A DNA stretch of 64,000 nucleotides from Rhodopseudomonas_A palustris_F. Lineage in GTDB: Bacteria; Pseudomonadota; Alphaproteobacteria; Rhizobiales; Xanthobacteraceae. Shown here one piece after another: positions 35,106 through 42,472 of the stretch (position 1 is the stretch's first letter; every line of letters begins with the position of its first letter). The notes under the pieces are model-generated. The model saw nothing but the letters and a program-made list of their open reading frames with translations. It was not told the DNA's origin and made no database searches. The translations under genes were made by a program, and so were the position numbers. The DNA lies in assembly GCF_000013745.1 (NCBI RefSeq), contig NC_007925.1, positions 2,108,001-2,172,000 of the forward strand, written 5' to 3'.

Positions 35106-36091
35106 TGGCGACAGTTCGCCGTCAACGCCGCGGATTGGAATTTCGCAGCTTCGTCCGCGAGCTCCGGATATAGTTTCGCCGCGACGTCACGGGCGGCAGC
35201 CGCGGTGCGCGGGCCGAAGCCCAGCAGATAGAGGCCCTCCATCGAGATGAAGGCCTTGTTCGCGGCCACCGGTGTCAGCGCGAAGGCGGGATGATGGTAG
35301 ATCGCCTCGGCCTCGAGCGAATCCTTGCTGCGCTGGATCGACAGCACTACCTCCGGCCGCAACGCGACGATGGCTTCGTCGTTGATCAGCTTGTAGCCGT
35401 CATAGCCGTCGACCGCATTGATGCCGCCGGCCAGCTTGATGATCTCGTCGGCCGCGGTGTTGTGGCCGGCGGCCATCGCCTGGCCATTGACCAGCGCCAT
35501 CACGAACATGACCCGCACCGGCTTCGTCACCCTGGCGCGCAGCTCGCGCAGTTTCGCCAGATCGCCGGACACCGCGGCGGTGAGGCAGGCGGCGCCGCGA
35601 TCGGCGCCCATGGCGTGGCCGACCAGGCTGATCTTGTCGAGCAGGCCTTGCTCGGAGAAATCCTCCGGAACCACGACCAGCGGAATTCGTGCGGCTTCGA
35701 TCACCTGCATGGTTTCCTTCGGGCCTGCGCCCTGCATGGCGAGGATCAGCGTCGGGTTCAACCCGATCACGCCTTCCGGGGACAGCTGCCGCAGATAGCC
35801 GACATTGGGCTTTTCTTGCAGCGCAGTCGGCGGATACAGGCTGGTGGAATCCACTCCCGCGATCCGGCCGTCAAGACCGAGCGCGAACAGAACCTCGGTG
35901 ATCGAACCTCCGATGGCGATGATGCGCGAGGGATCTTCGATCTCCACATCGCGATCTCGCGCGTCGCGGACCACGACGCCGCCGGCGTGGACGGCCGCGA
36001 GGGGCGCGGCCACGCCGCAGATCATCGTCGCCACGAACGCGAAGTGGCGTCCCGCGGACCATGAAAACGGTTTGAAAGCGCGGCGGCTCAT
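35102..36091 (-). CDS. hmuT: Periplasmic hemin-binding protein HmuT
   Basis: A 329-residue class III periplasmic binding protein. The signal peptide ends near AAVHAGG. The body starts VVRDARDRDVEIEDPSRIIAIGGSITEVLFALGLDGRIAGVD and has GYLRQLSPEGVIGLNPTLIL, matching HmuT. It receives heme from the TonB-dependent receptor and passes it to HmuUV. The start overlaps the hemP stop by 4 bases. Confidence 0.94.
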   Translation of the reverse strand: MSRRAFKPFSWSAGRHFAFVATMICGVAAPLAAVHAGGVVVRDARDRDVEIEDPSRIIAIGGSITEVLFALGLDGRIAGVDSTSLYPPTALQEKPNVGYLRQLSPEGVIGLNPTLILAMQGAGPKETMQVIEAARIPLVVVPEDFSEQGLLDKISLVGHAMGADRGAACLTAAVSGDLAKLRELRARVTKPVRVMFVMALVNGQAMAAGHNTAADEIIKLAGGINAVDGYDGYKLINDEAIVALRPEVVLSIQRSKDSLEAEAIYHHPAFALTPVAANKAFISMEGLYLLGFGPRTAAAARDVAAKLYPELADEAAKFQSAALTANCRQ

Positions 36092-36303
36092 TTGGTCAGG
36101 ATCAGCTTGTTTTGCGAGGTCAGCCGCAAGCGATAGGTCTCCTCGCCGTGTGCGATGAGGATCTCGCGATCGGAGCTGAAGAGCTGTCGGCTATCGAGAC
36201 GATTGCCGCTGACGGTGATCGAGCGTCCGGCAACCGATGCCGCGCTTCCCGAAGTTGCAGGGTCGATGTCATCGTTTCCAGATCTGAAGATCATTGATTT
36301 CAT
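36088..36303 (-). CDS. hemP: Hemin uptake protein HemP
   Basis: A 71-residue small protein of the HemP family with the diagnostic C-terminal half SGNRLDSRQLFSSDREILIAHGEETYRLRLTSQNKLILTK. HemP genes head bacterial heme operons, and in some alphaproteobacteria and Burkholderia HemP acts as an activator of heme receptor genes. The ATG at 36303 with AAAGG upstream is preferred over the in-frame start at 36342. Confidence 0.9.
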   Translation of the reverse strand: MKSMIFRSGNDDIDPATSGSAASVAGRSITVSGNRLDSRQLFSSDREILIAHGEETYRLRLTSQNKLILTK

Positions 36304-36357
36304 TCGCCTTTGAGGATGGCAATTAGTAGCCTTATACGCCATCCGGGCCAGTTGCGG

Positions 36358-36374
36358 TTTACAATCGTTATAAA
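36358..36374. promoter_or_regulatory. ICE-like box (Irr site) upstream of hemP-hmuTUV
   Basis: TTTACAATCGTTATAAA matches the iron-control-element consensus TTTAGAANNNTTCTAAA at 12 of 14 fixed positions, and its two mismatches are symmetrical. It lies 55 bases upstream of the hemP start. Irr, the heme-responsive regulator of Bradyrhizobium relatives, is the expected ligand. Confidence 0.6.
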
Positions 36375-36560
36375 ATGGTTTGTCGTCCGCTTGACGATGG
36401 CCGCGTGCTACGCGACGTTGGCATTCGCGGCGATGGAACTATCCCTTGCCGCCAGACATTCGGCAGCCAGCAAGCTACCTGCATTTCCTGCATCGCCCGC
36501 CAGCCACGCCCAGATAATAGATCAGTGGAGCTGCGATGGTTGACGGGGGCGGGGAGTGGC

Positions 36561-36605
36561 ATGTCTTGGCGTTGCATGTCTTGGCGTTGCGCGTCTTGGC
36601 GTTGC
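36561..36605. repeat. Three tandem 15-base repeats
   Basis: ATGTCTTGGCGTTGC occurs at 36561-36575 and 36576-36590, then a two-base variant (GCGTCTTGGCGTTGC) at 36591-36605. The array lies 70 bases upstream of the ChuW-like gene start. It may be a slippage product or a multi-copy binding site. Confidence 0.85.
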
Positions 36606-36675
36606 GCGGCGATGCCGGGAAAACCGCGTGTGATTTGTTGGGTAATTGCGCGATCCACAGCCGGTCGTGCGACCG

Positions 36676-38091
36676 ATGACGGCGATCGCCGCGGCGTCGG
36701 CGTTGGCCGCACCCCCGCACGCCGTGATGGGGCGCGGCCATCCGCATGGCGGGCCGAAGCCGGTCAGTGCCTTCCTTGTCGAGCCCGGTCGCGATGCCTT
36801 GACGCAGGCGTTCAGCGGTCGAGAGTTCTCGCCGCCATGGCACGGCAGCATCGAGGTTGCGGCGAGCGAGGCCGCGGCCGCCTTCGAGCGATTGTTCGCG
36901 ACGCCGCGTAGCGCGCCTGCGATCGCCTATATCCATATGCCTTACTGTCAGAACCACTGCCTGTTCTGCGGCTTCTTTCAGAATGTCTGGCGACCGGAGG
37001 TCGCAGAGCCCTTTGTCGACGACGTGATTGCCGAAATCGCCGCCAAGGCGGCGACGCCGTTGGTGGCGTCGGCGCCGATCGAGGCGGTCTATATCGGCGG
37101 CGGCACGCCCTCGGCGCTGCCGGACCAACAGCTCGTTCGGCTGATCGGCAGCCTGCGGCAATTGTTGCCGTTGACGCCGGATTGCGAGATCACGCTGGAG
37201 GGCCGCTCGCACGGTTTCGGCGTGGCCAAGGCGGCTGCGGTGCTGGAGGCCGGAGCGACCCGGATCTCGCTCGGCGTGCAAACCTTCTCCACCGCTGTCC
37301 GCCGCCGGCTCGGACGCAAACAGTCCGGGCCGGAGGTGGCGTCGTTTCTCGAGGATCTGGTCGGGCTCGGTCGTGCCAGTATCGTGTGCGATCTGATCTA
37401 TGGCCTGCCCGGACAGGATCACGACGGCTGGCTGCGCGACATCGACATCGCCAACGCCGTCGGGCTCGATGGCGTGACCTTGTATGCGCTCAACCTGTTT
37501 CCCGGCGGCCCGCTCGCCACCGCGATCGAGCATGGCAAGTTGCCGCCCGCGGCCAACATCGCCGCGCAGGCGCGGGACTACGCCGCTGGCGTCGATCGGT
37601 TGCTGGGGTTCGGCTGGCGGCAGGCCTATCAGTCGCATCTGATCCGCTCGCCGCACGAGCAGAACCGTTACAACGCCCTGATCAAGCAGGGATCGGCCTG
37701 CCTGCCGTTCGGTCCGGGCGCCGGCGGGCAGGCGCACGGTTATCGTTGGCGCAATGTGATCGACGTCGAGCAGCGCCGCGCCATGCTGGCGCAGGGCGTG
37801 GCCCCGGTGGAGGGGCTGTCGCGGGTGCCGCTGCAATATGCCGCGCAAGCGGTGATCACCGCGGGCCTCGAGGCCGGGCGGCTCGATCTCGCCGCGGTGG
37901 AGAGCTTGCATCCGGGGTTTCGCGTCGCGGCGGCACCGTTGCTGGCGAACTGGACCGAGGTCGGGCTCGGCGAGATCGTCAAAGACCATTTCCAGCCGAG
38001 CCGCGCCGGCGCATTCTGGATCACCAAACTGACCGGCGGCTTCTATGCCGCGCTACGATCGGCGCCGTCGGCAAAGGGCGAAGGAGGCTAA
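36676..38091 (+). CDS. hutW: Radical-SAM heme-degrading methyltransferase, ChuW/HutW type
   Basis: A 471-residue HemN-like radical SAM protein. The 4Fe-4S cluster motif is CQNHCLFC (Cys91, Cys95, Cys98; CxxxCxxC), preceded by AYIHMPY. Further HemN-like motifs are YIGGGTPSALP, ISLGVQTFS and CDLIYGLPGQ. In E. coli O157 ChuW opens heme without oxygen, yielding a linear tetrapyrrole and free iron. Position between hemP-hmuTUV and the heme receptor, with a ChuY-like gene downstream, argues for this role rather than coproporphyrinogen oxidation. I use ATG 36676, not the upstream TTG. Confidence 0.88.
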   Translation: MTAIAAASALAAPPHAVMGRGHPHGGPKPVSAFLVEPGRDALTQAFSGREFSPPWHGSIEVAASEAAAAFERLFATPRSAPAIAYIHMPYCQNHCLFCGFFQNVWRPEVAEPFVDDVIAEIAAKAATPLVASAPIEAVYIGGGTPSALPDQQLVRLIGSLRQLLPLTPDCEITLEGRSHGFGVAKAAAVLEAGATRISLGVQTFSTAVRRRLGRKQSGPEVASFLEDLVGLGRASIVCDLIYGLPGQDHDGWLRDIDIANAVGLDGVTLYALNLFPGGPLATAIEHGKLPPAANIAAQARDYAAGVDRLLGFGWRQAYQSHLIRSPHEQNRYNALIKQGSACLPFGPGAGGQAHGYRWRNVIDVEQRRAMLAQGVAPVEGLSRVPLQYAAQAVITAGLEAGRLDLAAVESLHPGFRVAAAPLLANWTEVGLGEIVKDHFQPSRAGAFWITKLTGGFYAALRSAPSAKGEGG

Positions 38092-38152
38092 TCATGATGA
38101 AGCGCCGCGCGAGATGCGCTAGCTCACATCTCTCAAACGCCGGAACATCCGC

Positions 38153-38827
38153 ATGCGAGTTTTGATTTTCGGCGCCACCGGTCGCACCGGGCGCCATCTG
38201 GTCGATCTGGCAGAGAGCTTCGGCTGGCTGGCGCATGCCAGTGGACGCGACCCCTTGCAGTTGCCGGCTCTGTCGGCGCCCAACGGCTGGAGCGTGGCGG
38301 AACTGGCGGACGCCGGCGATGTGGCGCGGGTGGTTCGGGCGGTGGCGCCTGATGCCGTCATCTCAGCGATCGGCGGCATGTCGCCGGTCGGCCCCTTGGT
38401 CGACGAGGTCGGCAATATCGCGATTTCCAACGCGGCGCAGGCGGCCGGCGTGCGCCGCGTGATCCAGATCTCGTCGCTCGGCTGCGGCGACAGTCGTCGC
38501 TATGCATCCGAGCGCATCGTCGCGGCGATCGGGCCGGTGCTCGATGCCAAGACCCGTGCGGAGGATCATCTGCGCGGCCTCGATCTCGATTGGACCATCA
38601 TCCGGCCAGGAGGCTTGACCGACGCGGAGGCCACCGCCACCGGCGCGCTGTACGACGATCCGCGGGTGCACGGCCGGATCGGCCGCGCCGCCCTCGCCCA
38701 GCTGGTGCTGACGGCGTTGTCCACGCCCGCCACGATCGGTCGCATTCTGTCGGCCGTCGACCGCGGCAGCCTGCCGGCCGAGCCGAGCGACATCCAGGAA
38801 TTTTTGCTGACCTCGGCGGCGATCTGA
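38153..38827 (+). CDS. NAD(P)H-binding reductase, ChuY-like (candidate anaerobilin reductase)
   Basis: A 224-residue atypical short-chain dehydrogenase. The nucleotide motif is at the very N-terminus (MRVLIFGATGRTGRHLVDLA). VRRVIQISSLGCGDSR and DLDWTIIRPGGLTD are typical of the biliverdin reductase B/flavin reductase-like group. E. coli ChuY belongs to this fold and reduces the product of ChuW. Since this gene lies 61 bases after the ChuW homologue, the same role is likely but not proven by sequence. It is clearly cytoplasmic. Confidence 0.8.
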   Translation: MRVLIFGATGRTGRHLVDLAESFGWLAHASGRDPLQLPALSAPNGWSVAELADAGDVARVVRAVAPDAVISAIGGMSPVGPLVDEVGNIAISNAAQAAGVRRVIQISSLGCGDSRRYASERIVAAIGPVLDAKTRAEDHLRGLDLDWTIIRPGGLTDAEATATGALYDDPRVHGRIGRAALAQLVLTALSTPATIGRILSAVDRGSLPAEPSDIQEFLLTSAAI

Positions 38828-38866
38828 CCGCCGAACGATGGGCAAGGTCGCGGCACCCCGTCGTGA

Positions 38867-38883
38867 TTAACAATTGCTTTAAA
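38867..38883. promoter_or_regulatory. ICE-like box upstream of the heme receptor gene
   Basis: TTAACAATTGCTTTAAA matches 10 of 14 fixed positions of TTTAGAANNNTTCTAAA. It lies about 140 bases upstream of the receptor start in an otherwise GC-rich gap. It is weaker than the hemP site. Confidence 0.4.
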
Positions 38884-39025
38884 CTGAGCGGCGGCTTGGT
38901 TGACCGGGTCCCACGCTACCGTTACCAAATGACAACCGTTGGCAAAAGCCAGCGTTGCCACTGCCAGCCAGCTGCCCGAAAGGGCGACGCCCGCCAGCCG
39001 TAACTCACAGGAATTCGGGGCTGTC

Positions 39026-41377
39026 ATGCTGGGGCTGAGCACGCGCGCCTGCGCGTTACTTCTATCTGTATCTGTTGTTTCGCTGGCCACCGCGCCAAGC
39101 TACGCACAATCGGCGGCGCCGGAAGCGCAGGCGCCGCAACCGGCAAAACCCAAGCCGGCCAAGCGCAAGCGTGCGGTGGTCGAGCCGGCACCTGCGGCGC
39201 TTCAGGCGCGCGCGCAGATCGGCCAGCCGACCTATCAGTCGCTCGACGTCATCACCGTCGCCGCCAGCAAGACTGAAGAGAGGGCGATCGACGCGCTGGC
39301 CCCGGTCAGCGTGGTGACGCTGGAGCAAATCCAGGGCATTCAGCCGAACCGGCTGGCCGACGTGTTCCGCGCCGTGCCCGGGGTGTCGTTCCAGGATCGC
39401 GGCGACGATCCGGCGACCGCGATCAATATCCGCGGCCTGCAGGATTTCGGCCGGGTCGCGGTGGTGGTCGACGGCGCGCGGCAGAACTATCAGCGCACCG
39501 GCCATAACGCCAACGGCTCGTTCTTCCTCGACCCGGAACTGATCGGCAGCATCGACGTGGTGCGCGGGCCGACCGCGAACATCTACGGCTCAGGCGCGAT
39601 CGGCGGCGTGGCGTCGTTTCGGACCAAGGACATCAACGACGTGCTGCGGCCGGGCGAGCGTTGGGGCGTCGACCTCAACGGCGCGGTCGGCTCCAACAAC
39701 GGTCGCGGGCTCGGCTCGGTGTTCGGCGGTGTCCGCGTCGATCCCACCGTCGACGTGTTCGGCGGCGCGGTCTACCGCACCCAGGGCAACTACAAGGACG
39801 GCGCGGGCACCGAAATCGGCAACACCGGCAACGAGATCGCCGCGGGGCTGCTCAAGCTCACGGTGCGGCCCGCCGACGGCCACGAGATCAAATTCGGCGG
39901 CGTGTTCCAGGACTATCAATACAGCATCGGCCAGTTCAACCGCGGCGCGACCACTACGGCGGCGCCGGCGAGTGCGATCGCCGGGTCCTCGGTTTACGAT
40001 TCCGACGCCAAGAACTACACCGGCACGCTGAACTGGAAATACTCCAAGCCAGACGACATGTGGTTCGACTGGAATATCAGCCTGTACGGCAATCGCACCG
40101 ACAACGATCAGGTCAAGACCTACAACAACCGGATCTCAGCCGGCAGCGGCGTCTGCACGATTGCCAATCCCGGCAACAACATCTCCGGCTGCGTCGGCGA
40201 CAGGCGCGGCTATCTGCTGGACACCATCGGGTTCGACGTCAACAACACCAGCCGTTTCGATCTCGGCGACTGGCGCAACGCCGTCACCTACGGCGTCGAT
40301 GCCTTCCAGGACGACGTTTCAACCTGGGACAGCCGCGGCAATTCCAACATCACCACGCCGAGCGGAACGCGCACCGTATCCGGCGGCTTCGTGCAGCTGA
40401 AGAACAACTATTCCTCGTGGCTCGAGGTGGTCAGCGCGCTGCGCTACGATCATTATGAACTCGCCTCGGGCGCGACGAGCGCCAGCGGCGAACGCCTGTC
40501 GCCAAAGATCTCCGTCGGCGTCACGCCGCTGCAGGGTTTCACGCCCTATGTCAGCTACGCCGAGGGCTATCGCGCCCCCTCGATCACCGAGACGCTGATC
40601 TCGGGCGGGCACGCCACCGGCGGCGGCCCGGTGTTGTTCAACTGTCCGGATGGCACCTCGGGGCTGTTCTGCTTTCTGCCCAACGCCGCCTTGCGGCCGG
40701 AAGTCGGCAAGAACAAAGAGGTCGGCGTCAACCTGAAATACGACAGCGTGTTCACGGCGGGCGACAGCTTCCGCGGCAAGTTCAATCTGTTCCGCAACGA
40801 TATCGACGACTACATCGATCTCGTCGCATCGACCCCGGAACGATATACGTCGATCTTCATGGGCTTCCCGATTTCCGGAACGTCGAGCAAATATTATCAG
40901 TACCAAAACACGCCGCACGCCCGGATCGAGGGCTTCGAGGCCGAAACCATGTACGACGCCGGACAATGGTTCGCTGGCGTGTCGGCGACCGTGCAGCACG
41001 GCAAGAACACGCAGACCAATATCGGCCTGGCCACCGTGCAGCCGCGCAAGGTGACGACCAGCGGGGGAGTGCGGTTCCTGGAACGAAAGCTGACGATTGC
41101 GGCGCTATGGTCGGCGGTCGCCGCCAATACCGATATCCCGGTTGGATATCTGCCGTCGACCGCGTACGATCTGGTCAACCTCTATGTGACCTACCAACCG
41201 ACCGCCGACATCACGTTGAGCTTTTCGGTCGACAACGTTCTGAACGAGTACTATCGGCCGTATGCAATTCCTAGCTCGGCAAGCGACGGGACCACGCAAA
41301 ACGATGCCATTTGGAGCAGCCCCGGTCCCGGCATCGTCTACAAGGGAGGATTGAAAGTCCATTTCGGAGGCGCTTAG
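39026..41377 (+). CDS. hmuR: TonB-dependent heme/hemoprotein outer-membrane receptor
   Basis: A 783-residue outer-membrane protein. A signal peptide (MLGLSTRACALLLSVSVVSL... cleaved near PSYAQ) and a Pro/Lys-rich linker precede the TonB box region (DVITVAASKTEERAIDA) and plug (SFQDRGDDPATAINIRGLQDFGRVAVVVDGARQNYQRTGH, SIDVVRGPTANIYGSGAIGG). The barrel has YRAPS and NAALRPE, counterparts of the FRAP and NPNL boxes of heme receptors, with a His (GGHATGG) between them. The C-terminus GGLKVHFGGA fits a final beta strand. ATG 39026 is used; the frame is open further upstream. Confidence 0.9.
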   Translation: MLGLSTRACALLLSVSVVSLATAPSYAQSAAPEAQAPQPAKPKPAKRKRAVVEPAPAALQARAQIGQPTYQSLDVITVAASKTEERAIDALAPVSVVTLEQIQGIQPNRLADVFRAVPGVSFQDRGDDPATAINIRGLQDFGRVAVVVDGARQNYQRTGHNANGSFFLDPELIGSIDVVRGPTANIYGSGAIGGVASFRTKDINDVLRPGERWGVDLNGAVGSNNGRGLGSVFGGVRVDPTVDVFGGAVYRTQGNYKDGAGTEIGNTGNEIAAGLLKLTVRPADGHEIKFGGVFQDYQYSIGQFNRGATTTAAPASAIAGSSVYDSDAKNYTGTLNWKYSKPDDMWFDWNISLYGNRTDNDQVKTYNNRISAGSGVCTIANPGNNISGCVGDRRGYLLDTIGFDVNNTSRFDLGDWRNAVTYGVDAFQDDVSTWDSRGNSNITTPSGTRTVSGGFVQLKNNYSSWLEVVSALRYDHYELASGATSASGERLSPKISVGVTPLQGFTPYVSYAEGYRAPSITETLISGGHATGGGPVLFNCPDGTSGLFCFLPNAALRPEVGKNKEVGVNLKYDSVFTAGDSFRGKFNLFRNDIDDYIDLVASTPERYTSIFMGFPISGTSSKYYQYQNTPHARIEGFEAETMYDAGQWFAGVSATVQHGKNTQTNIGLATVQPRKVTTSGGVRFLERKLTIAALWSAVAANTDIPVGYLPSTAYDLVNLYVTYQPTADITLSFSVDNVLNEYYRPYAIPSSASDGTTQNDAIWSSPGPGIVYKGGLKVHFGGA

Positions 41378-41491
41378 CTCGCATCATCTGTCTCTGAACC
41401 TCCGAGCCGCGTCGGTGCCCCGACGCGGCTCATCCAGCGAAATGCCACCCAGCCATCTTGCGCCCGGCAGTCAATTTCACAGGAGAGAACA

Positions 41492-41830
41492 ATGTTCATC
41501 GCAATGAATCGGTTTCAGGTGAAGACCGGGTCTGAGGCAACGTTCGAAGAAATTTGGGCGAGGCGGGAATCCTATCTCGACCAAATGCCAGGTTTCGTCG
41601 AGTTTCATCTGCTCAAAGGACCGCAAGCCGAGGATCACACGCTGTATTCGACCCACACCACCTGGATCGACAAGGCCGCGTTCGAAGCCTGGACGACGTC
41701 TGAACAGTTCCGCCGCTCGCATGCCCGCGCCGGCAACGACAGCGCGGGCCCGAGCATCTACCTGGGCCATCCGAAATTCGAGGGCTTCGAGGTGATCCGC
41801 TCGGAACGCAAATCCAGCGCGGCGGCATGA
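41492..41830 (+). CDS. hmuQ: IsdG/HmuQ-type heme-degrading monooxygenase
   Basis: A 112-residue protein of the antibiotic-biosynthesis-monooxygenase fold. The Asn-Trp-His set of IsdG-type heme oxygenases is present at Asn6 (MFIAMNRF), Trp67 (FEAWTTS) and His77 (FRRSHAR), almost the same spacing as in IsdG. It would release iron from heme using oxygen. Position between the heme receptor and hutX supports the role. A GGAGAG ribosome site precedes the ATG. Confidence 0.92.
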   Translation: MFIAMNRFQVKTGSEATFEEIWARRESYLDQMPGFVEFHLLKGPQAEDHTLYSTHTTWIDKAAFEAWTTSEQFRRSHARAGNDSAGPSIYLGHPKFEGFEVIRSERKSSAAA

Positions 41831-41866
41831 GCGGCGCGCGGTGCCAATCCATTGAAGGAAATTGCC

Positions 41867-42382
41867 ATGCTGAGGACCGATCTCGTCGCGCTCGCGACCT
41901 ACCTTGCTGAAAATCCCGGTGCGGTGATCGAGGAGGTCGCGCGCGAGCGCAACGTCTCGCCGCGAACCGTGCTTGAGGCCCTTCCGGACCGAATGGTGCG
42001 GATCGGGCCGGGCGATGCCTTCGTGCCGGCGATGCGGGACATCGCGCAGTGGGGCGAGGTCACGCTAATCGTGCACACCGTGGACGCAATCTTCGAGTTC
42101 ACCGGCGCGATCCCCCAAGGCGAGATCGCTCGCGGCTATTTCAACCTGATGCAACCCAAGGGCCTGCACGGCCATCTGCGGCACGAGCGCTGCGCCGCGG
42201 TGGCCTTCGTCGAGCGCCCATTCATGGGCAAGGCCACCGCCTTCCTCGCGTTTCTGAACGCCGAGGGCGGCATCATGTTCAAGGTGTTCGTCGGCCGCGA
42301 CGAGACTGGGGCGCTGCGCGCCGATCAATTGCAGCGCTTCCAAGCGCTCGCCGATCGGGTCGGTGGCAGCGGCGTCGCATGA
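41867..42382 (+). CDS. hutX: Cytosolic heme-utilisation protein HutX/ChuX
   Basis: A 171-residue protein of the HutX/HuvX family, a dimeric cytoplasmic heme carrier. Landmarks are the N-terminal ERNVSPRTVLEALP, EVTLIVHTVDAIFEFTGAIPQGEIARGYFNL and GIMFKVFVGRDETGAL. In Vibrio HutX hands heme to HutZ; here hmuQ directly precedes it and ChuW is in the same cluster. ATG 41867 is chosen for its AAGGA. Confidence 0.92.
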   Translation: MLRTDLVALATYLAENPGAVIEEVARERNVSPRTVLEALPDRMVRIGPGDAFVPAMRDIAQWGEVTLIVHTVDAIFEFTGAIPQGEIARGYFNLMQPKGLHGHLRHERCAAVAFVERPFMGKATAFLAFLNAEGGIMFKVFVGRDETGALRADQLQRFQALADRVGGSGVA

Positions 42383-42431
42383 GGCTTGGCTGGGCGACGC
42401 CGGTCATCGCGCGTGAAATCCCTGGCAGGCT

Positions 42432-42460
42432 GACCACGCGGCGCGCGAGGCCGCGTGGTC
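42432..42460. terminator. Bidirectional terminator between convergent hutX and the siderophore receptor
   Basis: A perfect 11-bp stem (GACCACGCGGC at 42432-42442 with GCCGCGTGGTC at 42450-42460) with a 7-base loop lies in the 90-base gap between two converging genes. Confidence 0.75.
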
Positions 42461-42472
42461 GGAGCGGTCATC

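Larger units (their letters stand above)
36304..36675. promoter_or_regulatory. Divergent promoter region between hemP and the ChuW-like gene
   Basis: Contains the ICE-like palindrome at 36358-36374 and three tandem 15-base repeats at 36561-36605, both annotated separately. No credible coding sequence; frames across the tandem repeats are repeats of the same few codons. Confidence 0.5.

Noticed and set aside
36561..36605. Tandem 15-base repeats as a CRISPR-like array
   Set aside because: Repeats are contiguous with no spacers and no cas genes are present.
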